A stretch of DNA of 32,721 nucleotides from AC-52 sp044870295 (GTDB lineage: Bacteria > Actinomycetota > UBA4738): contig JBIOYQ010000129.1 in the NCBI GenBank assembly GCA_044870295.1, positions 1 through 32,721 on the forward strand, given 5' to 3'. Positions 1-7,180 of this stretch are shown piece after piece. The notes under the pieces are model-generated. The model had not been told where the DNA came from, made no database searches, and saw only the letters and a list, made by a program, of their open reading frames with translations. The number at the start of each line of letters is the position of its first letter. Position 1 is the stretch's first letter. Both the position numbers and the translations under genes were made by a program.

Positions 1-260
1 GCTCGGAGACGGGCTTCTTCCTCGGCTCGGAGACGGGCTTCTTCCTCGGCTCGGAGACGGGCTTCTTCCTCGGCTCGGAGACGGGCTTCTTCCTCGGCTC
101 GGAGACGAGCTTCTTCCTCAGCCTTGAGGCGAGCCTCCTCTTCGGCGGCCTGGCGGCGAGCCTCCTCCTCGGCCTTGATGCGAGCTTCTTCCTCGGCCTT
201 GAGGCGAGCTTCTTCTTCGGCCTTGAGTCGGGCCTTTTCCTCGGCCTGGAGACGGGCCAG
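1..260 (-). repeat. In-frame 24-bp tandem repeat (minisatellite) encoding EEEARLRA octads
   Basis: The first four 24-bp units (1-96) are identical and the fifth (97-120) differs at two bases. Six diverged units continue to about 260, and one of them (145-171) is 27 bp, adding a single residue without breaking the frame. Read on the minus strand each unit gives E-E-E-A-R-L-R-A or a close variant. Identity is highest at the window edge, so the array probably continues to the left and its newest copies lie there. There are no spacers between units, so this is not a CRISPR array. Confidence 0.95.
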
Positions 261-1124
261 CTCCTCCGACCGTTTGGCGAGCTCTTCCTCGGAAGGCCCT
301 GCCGCGGCCGGTTCGATCTCGAGGTCCGCCAGCGAATCGGCGGCCTCGATGGTGCTCCTCTTCTCACCACCGGAGGCCCGCTCCTCGAGAGGAGCGGGGG
401 CATCCCCCGCGGCCGGTGGAAGAGGAACCTCTTCGGTTGCGTAGGGCGATGCCTCCTGCCCTTCGGGCATCTCCCCTTCGGGGAAGGTGCCCTTGCGTCC
501 ACGACGCCACCAACGGGACTTCGGGGCTGGCGAGGCGTCGTCGATCTGAGGTTCGTCGATGGCCGGAGCGCTCAGGTCGAACGCGTCATCGACAGCGGCA
601 TCGACCGCCACCTCGTCCGTCGGGGCTGTCGGCTCGTCGATCGCGGGTGTCGGCGCCGGCGCCTGGAACACACTCCCGTACGGGATGTCCGACTCGGAAT
701 CGAGGTCTTCCGGCGGCTGGTCCGTCTCCAGTCCACGCTTGCGCGGCCACAGACGTCCGAGGAGGGCGTGACGCTGGGCTTCCTCAGCCGCCCTCGCGGC
801 GTCGTCGGGCGCGTCCACCACTGGTTCGGTTGGGGCGGGGGGCTCGAACGCAAGTGGTGTCGACCTGGCGGCGGTCGCCGCGGGTGCTTCAGCCGGCGCG
901 GGGGATCCCGCTACGTTCTGTGGTGCAGACTCGGGCGTCTCCCCCGGGCGGTACATGAGCTGGGGTATCTGGAGCCATGGGACCTCGAGGAGGGGCGAGC
1001 CACACAACTCGCACGCCGGCCCCGGAGCAGAGAACAGACCACACCATCGACATGCGATCTGGCCACTCTCGTTGGCAGCCGGCTGAACGACGACAGCGGA
1101 CGCCGCGCCCTCGTCCTGTCCCAC
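1..1124 (-). CDS. Zinc-ribbon protein with acidic/proline-rich linker and octapeptide repeat helix (partial, C-terminus off the window)
   Basis: The reading frame is open from an in-frame stop at 1194-1196 to the left edge. I chose the GTG at 1124 as start, giving 374 residues in the window. A TTG at 1190 is the only earlier alternative, and neither has a clear ribosome binding site. Residues 25-41 form a CxxC-x9-CxxC zinc ribbon (C25, C28, C38, C41). A long Ala/Pro/Asp/Glu-rich, probably disordered stretch follows, with a basic patch (RWWRRGRKG) near its middle. From about residue 290 to the edge the chain is an EEEARLRA-type octad, alternating acidic and basic, as expected of a long single alpha-helix or coiled coil. 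I see no signal peptide or membrane segment. I do not recognise the family and assign no function. It is divergent from the cyclase operon. The frame and repeats are certain; the role is unknown. Confidence 0.75.
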   Translation of the reverse strand, partial: MGQDEGAASAVVVQPAANESGQIACRWCGLFSAPGPACELCGSPLLEVPWLQIPQLMYRPGETPESAPQNVAGSPAPAEAPAATAARSTPLAFEPPAPTEPVVDAPDDAARAAEEAQRHALLGRLWPRKRGLETDQPPEDLDSESDIPYGSVFQAPAPTPAIDEPTAPTDEVAVDAAVDDAFDLSAPAIDEPQIDDASPAPKSRWWRRGRKGTFPEGEMPEGQEASPYATEEVPLPPAAGDAPAPLEERASGGEKRSTIEAADSLADLEIEPAAAGPSEEELAKRSEELARLQAEEKARLKAEEEARLKAEEEARIKAEEEARRQAAEEEARLKAEEEARLRAEEEARLRAEEEARLRAEEEARLRAEEEARLR

Positions 1125-1272
1125 AGATGAGGGTTCGGCAAGCCTCTGAAAAGGCTGTATCCACCATTGAGCGGGAAAAGCGCGGGGCAAGGGCTAGGTC
1201 GAATTGGCCGATCGGGCACCCAAATGGGCAGCTGCTGATGAACCGGAGGGTCGCCACCGGTTCCGCACTGGC

Positions 1273-1278
1273 TACCAT
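1273..1278 (+). promoter_or_regulatory. Putative leaderless -10 element (TACCAT) of the cyclase operon
   Basis: TACCAT fits the actinobacterial -10 pattern TAnnnT and ends 8 nt before the ATG at 1287. No Shine-Dalgarno sequence precedes that ATG, so transcription probably begins at or next to the start codon. I see no good -35 hexamer. Confidence 0.35.
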
Positions 1279-1286
1279 GTTTGTTC

Positions 1287-2513
1287 ATGGGCCGTGAGGA
1301 GCGCCTTTCCCTCGACGAGCTTGCCGCCCGGTCCGGAACGACCCCCGACCACATCGGCCGGTTGGTCCAGGTTGGCTTGCTGGAAGCCGCCGAGGACTCC
1401 ACGTTCGCCATCAGGGACATCAACCGCGTGCGGCTGGCGGATGCGCTGGAGCGCGAGGGTATCCCGCTGGAGGACATGGCCGCGGCCAAGACCGCGGGCC
1501 GACTGTCGCTGGACTTCCTCGACGAGCTGTTCCTCGACGCGGTCCCCCTTCGAGCGCAGACCTTCGACGAGCTCGCCGAGAAGCTGGGGATCTCCTTCGA
1601 GGACCTGACCAGGCTGTACACCGCGTGGTCCCTTCCCGCGCCGCAGCCCGGACAGCAGATCCGGGAGGACGACGCCACCATCCTGGAGGCGCTCACGGTG
1701 TTCTCCCAGACCGGCCTCGATCCCGAGATCCTGGTCCCCGCCACGCGGTTCTTCGGGGACAACGTCCGCCGGATCGCCGAGGGCCAGGTCTCCTTCTTCC
1801 GGTCGAACATCATCGAGCCGATGGTCGCGGCCGGCATGCCCTTGCGGGACGTCGTAGAGACCATGGCGCCGATGTCGGCGGCTCTCCAGCCCGCCGGCCG
1901 GGCCCTGCTGTCGTGGCTGCACGGACGGCACTTCGAGACGCTGGCCTTCCAGGAGGTCGTGCTGATCATCGAGCGGATCATGCAGGAGGCCGGATTCGCA
2001 CAAAGGCGCCCGGTGAGTCCTCCCGCCATCGCGTTCATGGACCTGTCGGGGTACACGCTGCTGACGGAGCAAACGGGCGACGACGTGGCGGCCAAGCTCG
2101 CCGAGGAGCTCTCGGAGATGGTCGGGCACGCGGCCCAGTCCCACGGCGGGCACGTGGTGAAGCTGTTGGGCGACGGGGTGATGTTCCACTTCGCGGACCC
2201 CGGGGACGCCATCCGGTGCGGCCTGGGGTTGCTGGACCGGGCGGCCGAGCTGGGCCTGCCACGGGCCCGCATGGGCGTGAACGCCGGCGCCGTCGTGTTC
2301 CGCGACGGCGACTACTTCGGCCGGACGGTCAACGTGGCCGCCCGGATCACCGACTACGCTCGCCCAGGAGAGGTGCTGGCCAGTGAGGACGCCGTCTCGT
2401 CGACTCGCAGCGACGGGTTCACCGTCGCGGAGATCGGCTCGGTGCTGCTGAAGGGGATGGAGCAGCCGGTCCGGGTGTTCCGGGCGACCACACCGGATTC
2501 GCCAGGGGCCTGA
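1287..2513 (+). CDS. HTH-containing class III adenylate/guanylate cyclase, apparently catalytically competent
   Basis: This 408-residue cytosolic protein should make cyclic nucleotide from NTP. Residues 7-65 look like a MerR-type winged helix (LSLDELAARSG ... INRVRLADALEREGI). Residues 125-240 are helical and resemble the regulatory domain that precedes the catalytic domain in mycobacterial Rv1264-type cyclases. The class III domain spans about 243-402. Metal-binding aspartates D252 and D296, purine-contacting K292 and the transition-state pair N349/R353 are all present. The second substrate-specifying position, usually Asp or Thr three residues before the Asn, is R346, so ATP versus GTP preference cannot be read off. 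I chose the ATG at 1287 over the TTG at 1281; the ATG at 1277 is out of frame. The next gene starts 4 nt after its stop. What the HTH senses or binds is unknown. Confidence 0.88.
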   Translation: MGREERLSLDELAARSGTTPDHIGRLVQVGLLEAAEDSTFAIRDINRVRLADALEREGIPLEDMAAAKTAGRLSLDFLDELFLDAVPLRAQTFDELAEKLGISFEDLTRLYTAWSLPAPQPGQQIREDDATILEALTVFSQTGLDPEILVPATRFFGDNVRRIAEGQVSFFRSNIIEPMVAAGMPLRDVVETMAPMSAALQPAGRALLSWLHGRHFETLAFQEVVLIIERIMQEAGFAQRRPVSPPAIAFMDLSGYTLLTEQTGDDVAAKLAEELSEMVGHAAQSHGGHVVKLLGDGVMFHFADPGDAIRCGLGLLDRAAELGLPRARMGVNAGAVVFRDGDYFGRTVNVAARITDYARPGEVLASEDAVSSTRSDGFTVAEIGSVLLKGMEQPVRVFRATTPDSPGA

Positions 2514-2517
2514 CGTC

Positions 2518-3741
2518 GTGGCCAACCTCTCCCCGCTGACGCCGCTCGAGCTGCCGGACCTGGCCGAGCGCTCCGGCGTGGAACCGTCGGATGTGAGCCG
2601 ATTCGTTGAGCTGGGTATCGTGCCGCGACGATCGGACGGCTCGTACCGGATGAGCGACGTGCTGCGGATTCGGCTGGCCCGGGCGCTGGAGGGTTCCGGC
2701 ATCCGGCTCGAGGACATCGAAAGGGGCATCGCGGCCGGCCAGGTCAACTTCGACTTCGCCGACGAGGCCATGACCGCCCCGATCAGCCTCATGGCGAAGA
2801 GCTACCGGCAACACGCGGAGGAGCTGGGTCTCTCCAGCGAGATGCTCGAGAGCTGGCGATCGGCGATCGGGACGTCGCGGGCGTCCCCCGACGTCCCCGT
2901 CCGGGAGGACGACGCCGAGATGCTGGGGATGGCGGCGTTCGGGCAGTCGATCGGGTTGTCCGACCGCAGCCTCCTGCGCACCCTCCGCGTGTTCAACGAG
3001 AACATGCGACGGATCGTCGAGTACGAGCTGGAGCTGTTCCGCGTGGAGATCGAACATCCGCTCCTGGACGCCGGCATGACCGAGCAGCAGATGCTCGACC
3101 AGATGGCCAGGCTGCGCGGCGTGCTGGAGCCCTTCAGCGGCCGGCTGGCCACGCTGCTCCACCGCCGTCAGGAGGAGCACGCGTTCTTCCAGGACGTGAT
3201 CGAGCACATGGAGGTGGCGCTCGAGCGCGCGGGCCTGGCGCAGCGGCGGACGCTGAAGCCTCCGGCCATCGCCCTCCTTGAGGTCTCGGGATACACGCGC
3301 ATGACGGAGGTGGACGAGGACCCGGCCGACTATCCCGTTCGGCTTGGGGACATCGTCCAGGACGCCCTGGCCTTCGATGGACGGCCGGTGAGCATCCTCG
3401 GCGACGTGGTCATGCTGCATTTCACGGACCCCGGCGAAGGCGTGCGCGGCTCCTTCCACCTGATCGAGCGCATCAAGCAGGCCGGGTTGCCCCACGCTCG
3501 CGTCGGCATGCATGCAGGACCGGTCGTCATCCGCGACGGCGAATACTTCGGACGAACCGTGAACGTCGCCACCCGCATCTCGGACTACGCGCGTCCGGGC
3601 GAGGTCCTGGTGAGTTCGGCCGTGGTCGAAGCGACGGACGGCGACTCGATCGGGTTCGAGGAGATCGGACCCGTGACGCTGCGAGGACTGGCAGGCGCGG
3701 TCGACCTCTATCTGGCTAGGCCGCCAGACGCGACGGGATGA
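2518..3741 (+). CDS. Paralogous HTH/class III cyclase-like protein with degenerate active site
   Basis: This 407-residue protein aligns with its upstream neighbour over its whole length: MerR-like HTH at about 8-68, helical regulatory region 128-245, cyclase-homology domain 248-400. Of the catalytic residues, D296, N349 and R353 remain, but the first metal-binding Asp is E255 and the purine-contacting Lys is S292 in VSILGDVVM. The segment before that motif is also shorter than in the partner. Class III cyclases work as dimers with composite active sites, so this protein may be an inactive or regulatory half of a heterodimer with the upstream protein, or may bind nucleotide without cyclising it; that is inference. 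It starts with GTG at 2518 without a clear ribosome binding site, consistent with coupling. Its TGA overlaps the ATG of the next gene (ATGA). Confidence 0.85.
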   Translation: MANLSPLTPLELPDLAERSGVEPSDVSRFVELGIVPRRSDGSYRMSDVLRIRLARALEGSGIRLEDIERGIAAGQVNFDFADEAMTAPISLMAKSYRQHAEELGLSSEMLESWRSAIGTSRASPDVPVREDDAEMLGMAAFGQSIGLSDRSLLRTLRVFNENMRRIVEYELELFRVEIEHPLLDAGMTEQQMLDQMARLRGVLEPFSGRLATLLHRRQEEHAFFQDVIEHMEVALERAGLAQRRTLKPPAIALLEVSGYTRMTEVDEDPADYPVRLGDIVQDALAFDGRPVSILGDVVMLHFTDPGEGVRGSFHLIERIKQAGLPHARVGMHAGPVVIRDGEYFGRTVNVATRISDYARPGEVLVSSAVVEATDGDSIGFEEIGPVTLRGLAGAVDLYLARPPDATG

Positions 3742-4037
3742 CCGAGTTCGAACGGCGGGTCCGTCGGGTGGTCGGGCGGTTGCGGCCCGGCGAGGTGGTC
3801 ACCTACGGAGAGGTGGCCGAGGAGGCCGGTTTCCCCGGAGCGGCACGGGCGGTGGGCGGCATCATGGCGCGAGGCGACGGGCTGCCGTGGTGGCGCGTGG
3901 TGACCGCTCAGGGTCGCCTGGTGCCGGGGCACGAAGCCGAGCAGACGCGACGGCTGACGGCCGAGGGAGTCCGCGTCATGGCCGGTCGCGTGACGGCGGG
4001 CCAGCGCCCCCCTGGACCTTCTCGTCGGCGACGGTGA
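3738..4037 (+). CDS. Alkyltransferase-like (ATL) protein, MGMT DNA-binding-domain family
   Basis: This 99-residue protein has the DNA-binding fold of O6-alkylguanine-DNA alkyltransferase (PF01035 family) but not its acceptor cysteine. The canonical PCHRV is PWWRV here, with W51 replacing Cys. Y23 in VTYGEVA and the arginine finger R37 in ARAVG, used to flip the damaged base, are kept. Known ATL proteins bind O6-alkylguanine without repairing it and hand the lesion to nucleotide excision repair, and that is the likely role here. Its ATG overlaps the stop of the second cyclase by 4 nt, so the three genes form one translational unit. The last 62 nt overlap the 3' end of the convergent DNA ligase gene. 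The basic tail (PPGPSRRRR) is coded in that overlap and may not be conserved. Confidence 0.88.
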   Translation: MTEFERRVRRVVGRLRPGEVVTYGEVAEEAGFPGAARAVGGIMARGDGLPWWRVVTAQGRLVPGHEAEQTRRLTAEGVRVMAGRVTAGQRPPGPSRRRR

Positions 4038-5580
4038 CGCCCATGACCGGCAACGGCTGGCCCTCATGGATGGCCCGCACCGTCTCGATGGTGTCCGCGT
4101 CCTGGGGGCCCTTGTCCGGCCGGTAGCCCTTCACGCGGGCGAATCTCAGGGCCACGCCGCCGGGGTAGCGCGGACTGGCCTGGACGCCGTCGAAGGCAAC
4201 CTCGACCACCTGCTCGGGCCTGACGTACACGGTGTATTCGTCGCGGCTCGTCTCGAGTTCGAGGAACCGCTTCGTCTGCCACTCGAGCATCTCGTCCGTC
4301 ATTCCCTTGAACGTCTTGCCCAGCATCACGAACCCTCCGGTGGAGGGGTCGCGGGCCCCGAGGTGGAGGTTGCTCAGCCACCCGCGTCGGCGGCCGTGCC
4401 CCCACTCCACCGCCAGGACGACCAGATCCAGGGTGTGGGCGCGCTTGACCTTGAGCCAGCTCGCTCCACGCCGGCCCGCCTCGTAGGGCGCCTCGACCGA
4501 CTTGACCATCACCCCTTCGTGGCCGTGTTCGAGGGCCGCTCGCAGGATGCGCTCGCCCGTCTCCCGGTCGCCGGTGACCTCTCTGGGAATCATCAGTTCC
4601 TCCGGGACCCGCTCCACCAGCGCGGCGCTGCGTTCCGCACCCGGTCGATCCAGCACGTCCTCACCGTCGAGGTGGAGCACGTCGAAGAAGAACGGCGAGA
4701 GCGGCACCCGCGAGCGCAGCCGTTCGACGTCGAGCCGCGACCCGAACCTGCTCATGGTGACCGCGAAGCGATGGGGGCGTCGGTCCTCTCGCAGCGCGAT
4801 CGCCTCGCCATCCAGCACGATCGTCTCCGCGCGAAGCGCGCGAACCGCCTCGACCACGTCGGGGACCCGCGCAGTCATGTCGGCCAGGTTCCGCGTATAC
4901 ACGCGAACCTCGTCCCCCTGCTTGTGCGCCTGGATCCGGGCGCCGTCGAGCTTCCACTCCACGGCCGCCGGGCTGATCCGGCCGAAGGCCGCGTCGATGT
5001 CGTCGGCCGTCTGCGCCAGCATCGGCAGCAAGGGCTGGAACAGCTGGAGGCGGAACCTTCCCAAGCCCTGTTCGCCCTCCGCGAGAGCCGCGGCAGCCAC
5101 CGCCCCGAGGTCGCCGCTCAACATCGCGGCCCGCCGCACGGATGAGCCGGGGAGGCCGGCGGCCTTCGCCACGGCCTCCACCATGACGCCCTCCAGCGCC
5201 CCTTGGCGCAGCTCCCCCATCAACAGGGCCCGAAGGAAGGGCCGCTCCGTCTCGGTCGCCCTGCCGAACAGATCGGCGAGGGCCCGGCGCCGGATGGCCT
5301 GCGACCCGGTGCCCGCGGTCGAGCCGATGGCGCTGAACGCGGCGTCGACGTCCAGGATCTCCAGCGAGGGAGTGGGCGCGGGCGGGGGCAGATCGCGCAG
5401 GGATGCCCATCCGACTCCGATGGTGCCCTGCGGGAGATCACCCGACAGGTAGCGCACCGCGACGCGAACCTCGTCCGGGTGCAGCCGCCGGAGCAGGTCC
5501 GCCAAGTGTTCGACCTTCGCCAGCCGCGACGACGTTCCGGTGACGGCGGCCGACGTGCGAGCGACTTCTTCCAGGAGCAC
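3976..5580 (-). CDS. ligB: ATP-dependent DNA ligase (archaeal-type, mycobacterial LigB-like)
   Basis: This 534-residue enzyme seals nicks using ATP through a lysyl-AMP intermediate. Residues 1-190 form the N-terminal DNA-binding domain of the long ATP-dependent ligases. Motif I is EWKLDGARIQ with nucleophile K210. Motif III is around SPFFFDVLHLDGED, motif IV is EGVMVKS, and motif V is SWLKVKR followed by LDLVVLAVEWG. The C-terminal OB fold ends with VEVAFDGVQASPRYPGGVALRFARVKGYRPDK. The GTG start at 5580 is supported by AGGAG about 9 nt upstream. The housekeeping ligase of bacteria is NAD-dependent LigA, so this is probably an accessory repair ligase; it sits tail to tail with the ATL repair protein. 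The symbol follows mycobacterial usage. Confidence 0.93.
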   Translation of the reverse strand: MLLEEVARTSAAVTGTSSRLAKVEHLADLLRRLHPDEVRVAVRYLSGDLPQGTIGVGWASLRDLPPPAPTPSLEILDVDAAFSAIGSTAGTGSQAIRRRALADLFGRATETERPFLRALLMGELRQGALEGVMVEAVAKAAGLPGSSVRRAAMLSGDLGAVAAAALAEGEQGLGRFRLQLFQPLLPMLAQTADDIDAAFGRISPAAVEWKLDGARIQAHKQGDEVRVYTRNLADMTARVPDVVEAVRALRAETIVLDGEAIALREDRRPHRFAVTMSRFGSRLDVERLRSRVPLSPFFFDVLHLDGEDVLDRPGAERSAALVERVPEELMIPREVTGDRETGERILRAALEHGHEGVMVKSVEAPYEAGRRGASWLKVKRAHTLDLVVLAVEWGHGRRRGWLSNLHLGARDPSTGGFVMLGKTFKGMTDEMLEWQTKRFLELETSRDEYTVYVRPEQVVEVAFDGVQASPRYPGGVALRFARVKGYRPDKGPQDADTIETVRAIHEGQPLPVMGVTVADEKVQGGAGPPSRDRP

Positions 5581-5885
5581 GATCCGATTCTCCTGAAAAC
5601 GCCGGGGGTCTGGCCGGCTCCCTCGTGAACGAGGTCAGTGGCCGGTCAGGGAGAGCGTTCAGGGAGGGGAGGACGGGCTCGTTCACGCAAGCTTCCCGTG
5701 CTACGGGGGTCAACCCGCATACCGCAGTCCCTCACGTGTCCTGAACCGCCCTGGGTCGGCACGCAACGGCGGCCTCTCCTTCCTTCGCCCCGTGGGCACA
5801 GCGGCTCGTACGGGAATGGGCCTCGGCGACCGCTCCCCGGTGGCGAAGTCATATCCCCTTCCTCAGCGCTCTCCCCCCACCTCCT
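5581..5885. other. 305-bp stretch without a supported gene; ligase leader with inverted repeat
   Basis: No open frame here has the codon pattern or family resemblance of a gene. The part next to the ligase holds a 9-bp inverted repeat, GTGAACGAG at 5625-5633 and CTCGTTCAC at 5678-5686, and two direct copies of TCAGGGAG between the arms. The ligase ribosome binding site lies at its left end. The rest is the 3' flank of the Tat-signal gene. I see no convincing promoter hexamers or terminator with a T-run. Confidence 0.5.
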
Positions 5886-6284
5886 TCACGGCGACGGGCA
5901 CTTTGGCCGCCGCCACCGTCGGTCGTAGACGTTGGTCCGTCCACCGCGGAAGTAGCAAACCCACGTGGACTTCTGAAGCTGCTGCGTCACGATCCCGCAG
6001 TTACAGCCGAGATGGGCCCTGCCTTGATCGGCGTCTTGGGAGGTCCGGTAGAAGCGATTGGCATCATTGGCCTTGCAGGCGGAACAGACCCGCCTGCCAT
6101 GGCTCGACAGCCGGTATGCGGTTCGTGTCTTGGGCAGAAGGGCGGCCGACGCGCCCCGCATGCCGGGGACCGAGAGGACCGCGGAGGCGCCGAGCCCTGT
6201 CAGCAGCCGACCGAGGAAGGAGCGGCGCGCCAGGCGCGTCCCTAAAGGACTCACGGCCGACCGTTCGGTCTCGGTGAGCGCCAT
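5886..6284 (-). CDS. Small Tat-signal cysteine-rich secreted protein, function unknown
   Basis: This 132-residue protein begins with a twin-arginine signal: R20-R21 in ARRSFLGRLL, then a hydrophobic stretch (TGLGASAVLSVPG) and a likely cleavage region near GASA at 44-47. The mature part has six cysteines: C67-x2-C70, C94-x-C96, C110 and C129, with histidines at 62 and 91. The core CSACKANDANRFYR ... HLGCNC looks like a metal- or cofactor-binding site, and Tat export of a folded, metal-loaded protein would fit; that is inference. The ATG at 6284 follows a strong ribosome binding site (GAGGAGG, about 5 nt upstream). It is divergent from the peptidase lipoprotein at 6412. I do not recognise a named family. 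Confidence 0.8.
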   Translation of the reverse strand: MALTETERSAVSPLGTRLARRSFLGRLLTGLGASAVLSVPGMRGASAALLPKTRTAYRLSSHGRRVCSACKANDANRFYRTSQDADQGRAHLGCNCGIVTQQLQKSTWVCYFRGGRTNVYDRRWRRPKCPSP

Positions 6285-6411
6285 CCCCCCTCCTCAGAGA
6301 GCCGGATGATATGCACCTCCGCGTCACCAGAGCAAGGGGATTCGGCAACTTGTCGGACGACGGTTACGTGGGCGCGACCGTCCGCTAACAGAACAGGAGC
6401 ACGGTGATCTC

Positions 6412-7179
6412 GTGATCGTGAGACGCTGCGTCACAGCGGCCCTAGCCGGCTGGTGTGCGATGTCGCTGCTGGCCGCTTGCGGGTCGGGCTCGGTGCGGAC
6501 GCCAACCCTGACGGGTCCGAGCCAGGTAGGGTCGGGGTCACTAGTGACGACCCCGCCGACCTCGCCACCGGCTTCACCGACCCCCAGCCCCAGTCCTGAA
6601 CCCCGGGTGTTCCATGGCTCGATCGACAGGATCGACGACGCGACCGCCACGCGCATGACCACGTCGTGGCATGCGGGGTGCCCGGTGGATCTGGCGGATC
6701 TTCGCCTCCTGTCGCTCGACCACTGGGGATTCGATGGCCGGGTGCACGCGGGGGAGATGGTCGTGCACAGGGACGTAGCGAAGGATGTCCTGGACGTGTT
6801 CGGCTCGCTGTTCGACGCCCGGTTCCCCATCCGTCGGATGCGACTGGTGGACGCCTACGGGGGTAACGACGACCGGTCGATGGCCGCGGATAACACGTCG
6901 GCGTTCAACTGCCGGCCGGTGACGGGGGGATCGTCATGGTCGGAGCACGCCTACGGCCGGGCGATCGACCTCAACCCGCTGGAGAACCCCTACGTCACCG
7001 CCGGTGGAACGGTCCTGCCGTCGGGCGGGGCGCGGTTCACCGACCGATCACGTCAGGCGAAGGGGATGATCCACGCCGGTGACGCCGTGGTGCGCGCGTT
7101 CGCCTCGATCGGATGGATGTGGGGCGGAAGCTGGTCGGGGACGGTGGACTACCAGCACTTCTCCTCGACCGGCCGTTGA
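6412..7179 (+). CDS. Lipoprotein M15-family metallopeptidase (D-Ala-D-Ala carboxypeptidase/VanY-like)
   Basis: This 255-residue protein has a lipoprotein signal with lipobox LAAC (C23), followed by a Pro/Ser/Thr-rich linker (about 28-65) that would hold the catalytic domain away from the membrane. The domain (about 85-252) carries the M15 zinc motif SEHAYGRAIDLNP with H179 and D186, and the second site DYQHF with D246 and H249, giving the usual His-Asp-His zinc set and catalytic acid. It probably trims peptidoglycan stem peptides outside the membrane. The start is GTG 6412, with AGGAG about 12 nt upstream; GTG 6418 is possible. It ends 1 nt before the convergent gene's stop codon. Confidence 0.87.
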   Translation: MIVRRCVTAALAGWCAMSLLAACGSGSVRTPTLTGPSQVGSGSLVTTPPTSPPASPTPSPSPEPRVFHGSIDRIDDATATRMTTSWHAGCPVDLADLRLLSLDHWGFDGRVHAGEMVVHRDVAKDVLDVFGSLFDARFPIRRMRLVDAYGGNDDRSMAADNTSAFNCRPVTGGSSWSEHAYGRAIDLNPLENPYVTAGGTVLPSGGARFTDRSRQAKGMIHAGDAVVRAFASIGWMWGGSWSGTVDYQHFSSTGR

Positions 7180-7180
7180 T

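Noticed and set aside
1..120. Regular short repeats resembling a CRISPR array
   Set aside because: The 24-bp units are contiguous without spacers, keep one reading frame and encode a repeated octapeptide, so they are a coding minisatellite.
1277..1297. ATG at 1277 as the cyclase start
   Set aside because: It is out of frame and reaches a stop after six codons; the frame of the cyclase begins at TTG 1281 or ATG 1287.
911..2272. Long minus-strand open frame opposite cyclase 1
   Set aside because: It is antisense to a gene with clear domains, its translation is Ser/Arg/Pro-rich without family features, and long shadow frames are expected at this GC content.
3976..4037. Frameshift or truncation at the ATL/ligase junction
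   Set aside because: Both proteins are complete over their conserved domains; the shared 62 nt encode only variable C-terminal tails.
5581..5885. Riboswitch in the ligase upstream region
   Set aside because: I compared it by eye with c-di-AMP, c-di-GMP and cobalamin riboswitch patterns and found no conserved core.
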